NCBI GenBank assembly: GCA_013001145.1
Contig: JABDND010000003.1
Location: forward strand, 1-32,135
DNA from: Croceitalea sp.
GTDB taxonomy: Bacteria; Bacteroidota; Bacteroidia; Flavobacteriales; Flavobacteriaceae
Direction: 5' to 3'
Length of the DNA: 32,135 nucleotides
Each line of letters begins with the position of its first letter. Position 1 is the first letter of the stretch. Below, in pieces: positions 26,962 to 32,135 of this stretch. Below the pieces are notes generated by a model. That model saw only the letters and a program-made list of their open reading frames with translations, made no database searches and was not told the origin of the DNA. The translations under genes and the position numbers were made by a program.

Positions 26962-28158
26962 TCAATTTCTAATGACTCCAAAAATTCGCTCAACCAAGCC
27001 TTTAAGTCGGGCGACCAATTCCTTTAAAATTGGGGTCGCTTCTTTTTGCAGTATGGTCAATTGACTTTTTCCTAGAACTAAAGAAGCATTCAGTTTTAAT
27101 TTTAATGCTTCTTCATGCTTGTCATACAGCAAGGCCAAATAGGTGCAGGCTATAACAAAAATAAGGGCCGTTGGTATAATGAGTACTGGGCTCAGCTGAT
27201 GGTGAAAAAAACGATAAAGGCCCAGGCCGGTAAAACTACCATAAAGCACAATAAAATGAATAACATAAATGGATAGTGTGTTGGCTCCAATTTTCAATAC
27301 GGTTTTGTTGGCCATGAATTTTCGTAAAAGCATGAAGATTGCAAACACCACAAGCACATCACCCAATCTAATAAAAAGGTAATTGTTTAAAGATATCATT
27401 TGAAACAAGGCTATTGAAGTCTGTTCATACATCCAAACGAAAACGTCAGAAGAAAAGAAAATCAACACAGACCCTGCCATTAAAGCCAAGCCTATGGCCT
27501 TTGGGTATAGCAATTTTGATTCACGATACTTATAAAAAAGAATGGACAATACGCCTCCTATGGCGGTATAGCCAACCCATGGAATAATGGTGAATACTGA
27601 GCCGTTCGCCTTGGTAAAATAATTGGCCATGGCCATTGGCAAAAATTCAAAGCCCCACTGTTTGTATACAGGCTCAAATAGAAACAACAAAAGGGTCAAC
27701 CCCGTCAAAGTCAATGGCAATACATACGAATTCTTCTTGGCCGTCAACAGGTAAATGCCAACAATGCTCAAGATGGACATACCAATGCAGTGCAATACAT
27801 CTACCAAATAAAAGCTGTCATATATTTCACCTTTAAATAAGCCTAAAAGGTTCATTCGCAACAAATAACCTATAAAAAGGAGTTGAAGTCCACGCTTAAT
27901 TCCTTTGCGAACCCGAGGGTTCTCTAATCCTTTTTGAGGCACTCTGATTAAAAGAAAGGTGAAAATAAAACCTGAGACCGTAAAGAACACCGGAGCCGTT
28001 ATTCCTCTAAAATAGGACCAGGTAGAAAATATACCGTTCCCTGTATCTCTAAATACGGGATCTAGAAGTCCATCAACAAAATGCCCTTGTAGCATCATTA
28101 AAATGGCCCAAGCCCGCATGGAGTCTATAAAGAACAACCTGGTATTTTGTGTATTCAT
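26962..28158 (-). CDS. DUF1624 / heparan-alpha-glucosaminide N-acetyltransferase-like membrane acyltransferase
   Basis: 398 aa, ~10 TM helices; RLFFIDSMRAWAILMMLQGHFVDGLLDPVFRD...FRGITAPVFFTVSGFIFTFLL. Confidence 0.82.
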   Translation of the reverse strand: MNTQNTRLFFIDSMRAWAILMMLQGHFVDGLLDPVFRDTGNGIFSTWSYFRGITAPVFFTVSGFIFTFLLIRVPQKGLENPRVRKGIKRGLQLLFIGYLLRMNLLGLFKGEIYDSFYLVDVLHCIGMSILSIVGIYLLTAKKNSYVLPLTLTGLTLLLFLFEPVYKQWGFEFLPMAMANYFTKANGSVFTIIPWVGYTAIGGVLSILFYKYRESKLLYPKAIGLALMAGSVLIFFSSDVFVWMYEQTSIALFQMISLNNYLFIRLGDVLVVFAIFMLLRKFMANKTVLKIGANTLSIYVIHFIVLYGSFTGLGLYRFFHHQLSPVLIIPTALIFVIACTYLALLYDKHEEALKLKLNASLVLGKSQLTILQKEATPILKELVARLKGLVERIFGVIRN

Positions 28159-28214
28159 CTTGCTAGTACTACCCTATATACCTAAACTACAGCCTATTTG
28201 GATGTTTTACGAGG

Positions 28215-28222
28215 CAAAATTA
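28215..28222 (-). promoter_or_regulatory. Candidate -7 box for acyltransferase gene (TAATTTTG)
   Basis: Reverse complement of CAAAATTA matches TAnnTTTG, 56 nt upstream of the start. Confidence 0.4.
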
Positions 28223-28286
28223 GATAAAAAACCGCCAAGTATTTGATATTTAGGGTATTTTCGCAAAAAAACAACATTAAGTTTCT

Positions 28287-28820
28287 ATGGCTAAAATATT
28301 GGCATTTGCGGGCAGTAATTCTTCAACATCAATCAATTTTAAACTCGTAAAATATACCATTTCCACCATCAGGGATCATGATATTCAAGTCATGGATATG
28401 AGCAAATATACCTTGCCCATGTTCAGTGTGGACCTCGAAAAAGAATCAGGCTACGCCAACGCCTTGGTTGAACTAAAGGATGATATCCAGCAAGCTGATG
28501 GGCTTATTCTATCTGTCAATGAACATAATGGCAACCCTTCGGCATTTTTTAAAAATGTATTGGATTGGTTGTCAAGGGTAGAATTGAAATTTTTGGACAA
28601 TACTAAAATTCTCTTGATGTCTACCTCACCGGGTAGGCGTGGAGCCTCTTCTTCAATGGAAATCATCAACAATTCTTTACCGCGATTTGGTGGCGAGGTG
28701 GTAGCAACTTTTTCATTGCCCTCTTTCAATCATACCTTCGAAAAGAAGAAAGGCATTATTGAGGAAGAATTGGCCAAAGAACATCAGCAAGCTGTAAATT
28801 CATTTCTAGCGGCCCTTTAG
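28287..28820 (+). CDS. NADPH-dependent FMN reductase family protein
   Basis: 177 aa; MAKILAFAGSNSSTSINFKLVKY and GLILSVNEHNGNPSAFFKNVLDWLSR flavodoxin-like motifs. Confidence 0.93.
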   Translation: MAKILAFAGSNSSTSINFKLVKYTISTIRDHDIQVMDMSKYTLPMFSVDLEKESGYANALVELKDDIQQADGLILSVNEHNGNPSAFFKNVLDWLSRVELKFLDNTKILLMSTSPGRRGASSSMEIINNSLPRFGGEVVATFSLPSFNHTFEKKKGIIEEELAKEHQQAVNSFLAAL

Positions 28821-28898
28821 TTCAATTTCAGAGTCGGCATAAAGGCATTGTCCTTTCAGTTCAGCGAATTATAGCTATGCCATCCATGCTGTTATGCT

Positions 28899-28906
28899 TA
28901 ATTTTG
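28899..28906 (+). promoter_or_regulatory. Candidate -7 box (TAATTTTG) 4 nt upstream of tilS start codon
   Basis: Exact TAnnTTTG match immediately before the ATG at 28911. Confidence 0.4.
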
Positions 28907-28910
28907 CCAG

Positions 28911-30218
28911 ATGTGGTCCAAATTTCAAGCACATATAAATAAAAACTTTCCCTTTTTACTAAAGGCCAATCTTTTGGTTGCATGCAGCGGAGGTCTTGAT
29001 AGCGTAGTGTTGGCGCATCTTTGTCAAAAATTAAAGGTCAATTTTGCTTTGGCCCATTGCAATTACAGGTTGCGTGCTACTGAGAGTGATGAAGACCAGG
29101 TGTTTGTAAAAAACTTGGCAGAAAAATACAAATGTTCTTTCCATGAAATTTCATTTGACACAAAGGCCGAAGTCAAAAAAAGCGGAGGCTCTACTCAGAT
29201 GGTGGCTCGCGAATTGCGCTACACATGGTTTGAGCAATTAGCCAAAGACCACCAATATGAATATGTGTTGACGGCTCATCATGCTGATGACAATTTGGAA
29301 ACCTTTATTATCAACCTTTCTCGAGGAACAGGTATTGATGGGCTAAAAGGGATACCTGAAGTAAATGAACATATTCTAAGGCCCCTATTGCCCTTCACAC
29401 GACAAGAACTGCTCAAATTTGCAGGCAAGGAAAAACTCAATTGGCGCGAAGATAGCAGCAACCAAGAAACCAAATACCTTAGAAATAACATTCGTCATCA
29501 TATTGTTCCCGAACTAAAAAAGCTGCATAGTAGTTTTGATCAAAATTTTCAAATGACACTGGGGCATTTAAAGGAGTCGTCGCTACTTTTAGACGCCTAT
29601 GCCCGTATACTAAAAGCAAAACTTTTTAAGAAAGAAGGAGCTGTAATCAAAATCAAGGTGGCTCAATTGTGGGAGTTGGAACCATTGAGGGGGCATTTAC
29701 ACCTCTTGTTTAATGATTATGGATTCACCGCTTGGGATGATATCGAAAATTTACTGACCTCCATCAGTGGCAAGGCGGTGCAGTCTAAAACCCGCCTATT
29801 GCTAAAAGACCGTGATCAGCTTTTACTCACAGAAATAATAGAAGAAAAGAAAGAACGTTTTTATATTGCGCAGGGACAAGACATGCTTTTAAAACCTTTG
29901 AAACTACAACTTACCAAGGTTGATGCATTGGATGAGGTTTCCGAACAATTGATATATGTTGATAATGAAAAGTTAAACTATCCGCTCTTAGTAAGAAAAT
30001 GGGAAAAAGGCGACTATTTTTACCCCTTTGGAATGAAAGGCTCCAAAAAATTGTCTAAGTATTTTAAGGACGAAAAGTTGGATATGATTGCCAAAAAGGA
30101 GCAGTGGTTACTGTGTTCCGACAATCAAATTGTTTGGGTCATCGGCCGAAGGGCAGACAATCGATTTAGGGTGACTACGGCCACCAAAAAAATAGTAAGA
30201 ATAAAATTACTCAAATGA
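28911..30218 (+). CDS. tilS: tRNA(Ile)-lysidine synthetase
   Basis: 435 aa; LLVACSGGLDSVVLAHLC (SGGxDS PP-loop), HCNYRLRATESDEDQVFV, LTAHHADDNLETFIINLSRGTGIDGLKGI. Confidence 0.97.
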   Translation: MWSKFQAHINKNFPFLLKANLLVACSGGLDSVVLAHLCQKLKVNFALAHCNYRLRATESDEDQVFVKNLAEKYKCSFHEISFDTKAEVKKSGGSTQMVARELRYTWFEQLAKDHQYEYVLTAHHADDNLETFIINLSRGTGIDGLKGIPEVNEHILRPLLPFTRQELLKFAGKEKLNWREDSSNQETKYLRNNIRHHIVPELKKLHSSFDQNFQMTLGHLKESSLLLDAYARILKAKLFKKEGAVIKIKVAQLWELEPLRGHLHLLFNDYGFTAWDDIENLLTSISGKAVQSKTRLLLKDRDQLLLTEIIEEKKERFYIAQGQDMLLKPLKLQLTKVDALDEVSEQLIYVDNEKLNYPLLVRKWEKGDYFYPFGMKGSKKLSKYFKDEKLDMIAKKEQWLLCSDNQIVWVIGRRADNRFRVTTATKKIVRIKLLK

Positions 30219-32135
30219 GAAATTTCTGTGCTGTATTGTTCTTGATTCTGACTACTACCTTAATAAGGGCGCAGTCAGACGATACGCCAGCAGTTTGGAG
30301 TCATGAGGTCAACAAAATTGCAGAAAGTGAATTTGAGTTGGTCTTCAAGGCCGACATATACAAAGACTGGTACATCTATTCTTTATATACCGCCGAGGGT
30401 GGGTCCATGCCCAGTGAATTTGAATTTCAGAATGCCGGTATAGACTATGAATTGTTGGGAAAGACCGAAGAAGGAAAAACATATACCAAATACACCGAAG
30501 TATTTGATGTTGATGAGACTTTCTTTAAAAATGAGGCTCTGTTCAAACAAAGAATTAAACTACTTAAGCCCGATCTCAAACAGATAACGGTTGTGCTTTA
30601 TTACCAAATCTGTAAAGAGGTGTGCGTGCTGAGGGAAGCCGTTTTTGAAATTGCCCTGACCGATCAAGCGTTTGTAGCAACCCAAAAGACCATTGATGAG
30701 CGCAGCGCAGCTATGACAGCGGCCTTGAAGATAGACTTAAAGAACAAAGATCTACTGCAGCAAGATGAATTGGGCAATTCTAAATCGAGCTCCAACCTTT
30801 GGATGATTTTTGGCCTCGGTTTTTTAGGTGGACTCATTGCATTGTTGACCCCATGTGTTTTTCCGCTGATTCCATTAACGGTTTCCTTTTTTACCAAACA
30901 GTCCACCAATAAATCAAGGGGAATTGTAAATGCGCTCCTGTATGGTTTCTTTATTGTGTTTATTTATGCCTTATTGAGTGTCCCCTTTCATTTATTTGAT
31001 TCGGTCGATTCTCAAATATTGAATACCATTGCCACCAATGTGTGGCTCAATGTGTTCTTTTTTATCATTTTTGTCTTTTTTGCCTTTTCCTTTTTTGGGT
31101 ATTATGAACTTACATTGCCCAATTCATGGGCCAATAAAATGGACCAAGCTTCAACTAAGGTAGGAGGCGTATTCGGTATTTTCTTTATGGCCCTCACTTT
31201 GGCCATTGTTTCTTTTTCATGTACAGGCCCTATTTTGGGTGGCCTTTTAGGTAGTACTACACTGGCACAAGGCAGCGTGGCCACTAATCTATCAATGGGC
31301 ATGACCGGTTTTGGTTTGGCTTTGGCCTTGCCTTTTGCGCTGTTCGCGCTATTTCCTGCTTGGCTTAATTCTTTGCCCAAATCGGGGGGGTGGATGACTA
31401 CGGTGAAAGTAGTTCTGGGATTTTTGGAACTCGCTCTGGCCTTCAAATTCTTATCTAATGCCGATTTGGTAGGTAATTGGGGCATCCTTAAAAGAGAATT
31501 GTTCTTGGGTATCTGGATATTGATTTTTTTGTTGACCACCCTATATTTATTCGGTGTTTTCCGATTTCCACATAATGGTCCAAAACAAAAAATATCGAAT
31601 GCGAGAAGAGCAATGGGGATTGTAAGTGCAGTATTTACCCTTTACCTTGCTTTAGGACTCTTTAATGTGACCAGTTTAAAACTATTGAGTGGCTTTCCTC
31701 CACCAGATTTTTATAGCGTGTACGAAACCGAAAGCGATTGTCCTTTAGGACTTAATTGCTTCAAAGATTTTGAAGAAGGCGTGGCCTTTGCAAAGGCCGA
31801 AAACAAGCCTATTCTGTTGGATTTTACGGGTTGGGCCTGTGTCAATTGCCGCAAAATGGAAGAAAACGTTTGGAGCGATCCCAGCATTTTTCCTTTGTTG
31901 CGAGATGAGTATGTTTTAATTTCACTCTATGTAGACGACCGCAAAGAGCTGCCTAAAAATCAACAATTTGACTTTGCTTATGAATCTGGCCGCGTAAAGA
32001 CAATAACCACCATCGGACAAAATGGGGCACCTTTCAAACGATAAATTTCAATGCAGCCTCACAGCCCTATTATGTGCTGCTTTCCCCAAATTTGGAGATT
32101 CTTGCCCCGGCGGTACAGTATGTAGATACTGATAC
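30215..32135 (+). CDS. dsbD: Thiol:disulfide interchange protein DsbD (partial at right edge; apparent -1 nt frameshift near 32019-32022)
   Basis: Track ORF ends at 32044, but reading resumes in another frame as TKWGTFQTINFNAASQPYYVLLSPNLEILAPAVQYVDTD up to the window end. Contains N-terminal DsbD domain, CcdA-like TM region (TPCVFPLIPLTVSFF) and Trx domain with CVNC. 4-nt overlap with tilS. Confidence 0.88.

Noticed and set aside
1-32135. CRISPR array, prophage, transposon or known defence system
   Set aside because: No regularly spaced repeats, transposase, integrase, phage structural genes, nuclease/helicase or reverse-transcriptase motifs seen in any listed ORF.

Overview
This 32-kb window looks like a Bacteroidota chromosome segment, probably Flavobacteriaceae, judging from codon usage, TAnnTTTG-type promoter boxes and gene families. 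Most of it is core housekeeping: leuA (partial, left edge), RluA-family pseudouridine synthase, panB, L-serine ammonia-lyase, dnaK, rluF-like, TauE/SafE permease, DegT-family aminotransferase, a ribBA-like gene, LptF/G permease, lolA-like, ftsK, dgkA, tpx, nhaC, a Cys/Met PLP enzyme divergent from an Lrp regulator, lpdA, a DUF1624-type membrane acyltransferase, an FMN reductase, tilS and dsbD (partial, right edge). The only accessory-looking part is about 9.5-12.6 kb. It holds an orphan PAS-LuxR regulator, two tandem DUF6090-like membrane proteins with a near-conserved N-terminal membrane module and divergent C-termini, what may be the start of a third copy, and a short 29-bp duplication of the 3' end of tRNA-Ser. 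Other points worth checking: an apparent 1-nt frameshift near the end of dsbD, loss of the GTP cyclohydrolase II zinc/catalytic motifs in the ribBA-like protein, possible leaderless promoters at tilS and the TauE gene, and repeat/palindrome structures upstream of lrp, nhaC and dnaK. I found no CRISPR array, prophage, transposase or rRNA, and no convincing complete new defence or biosynthetic system. The DUF6090 / tRNA-Ser region is the best candidate for something undescribed.
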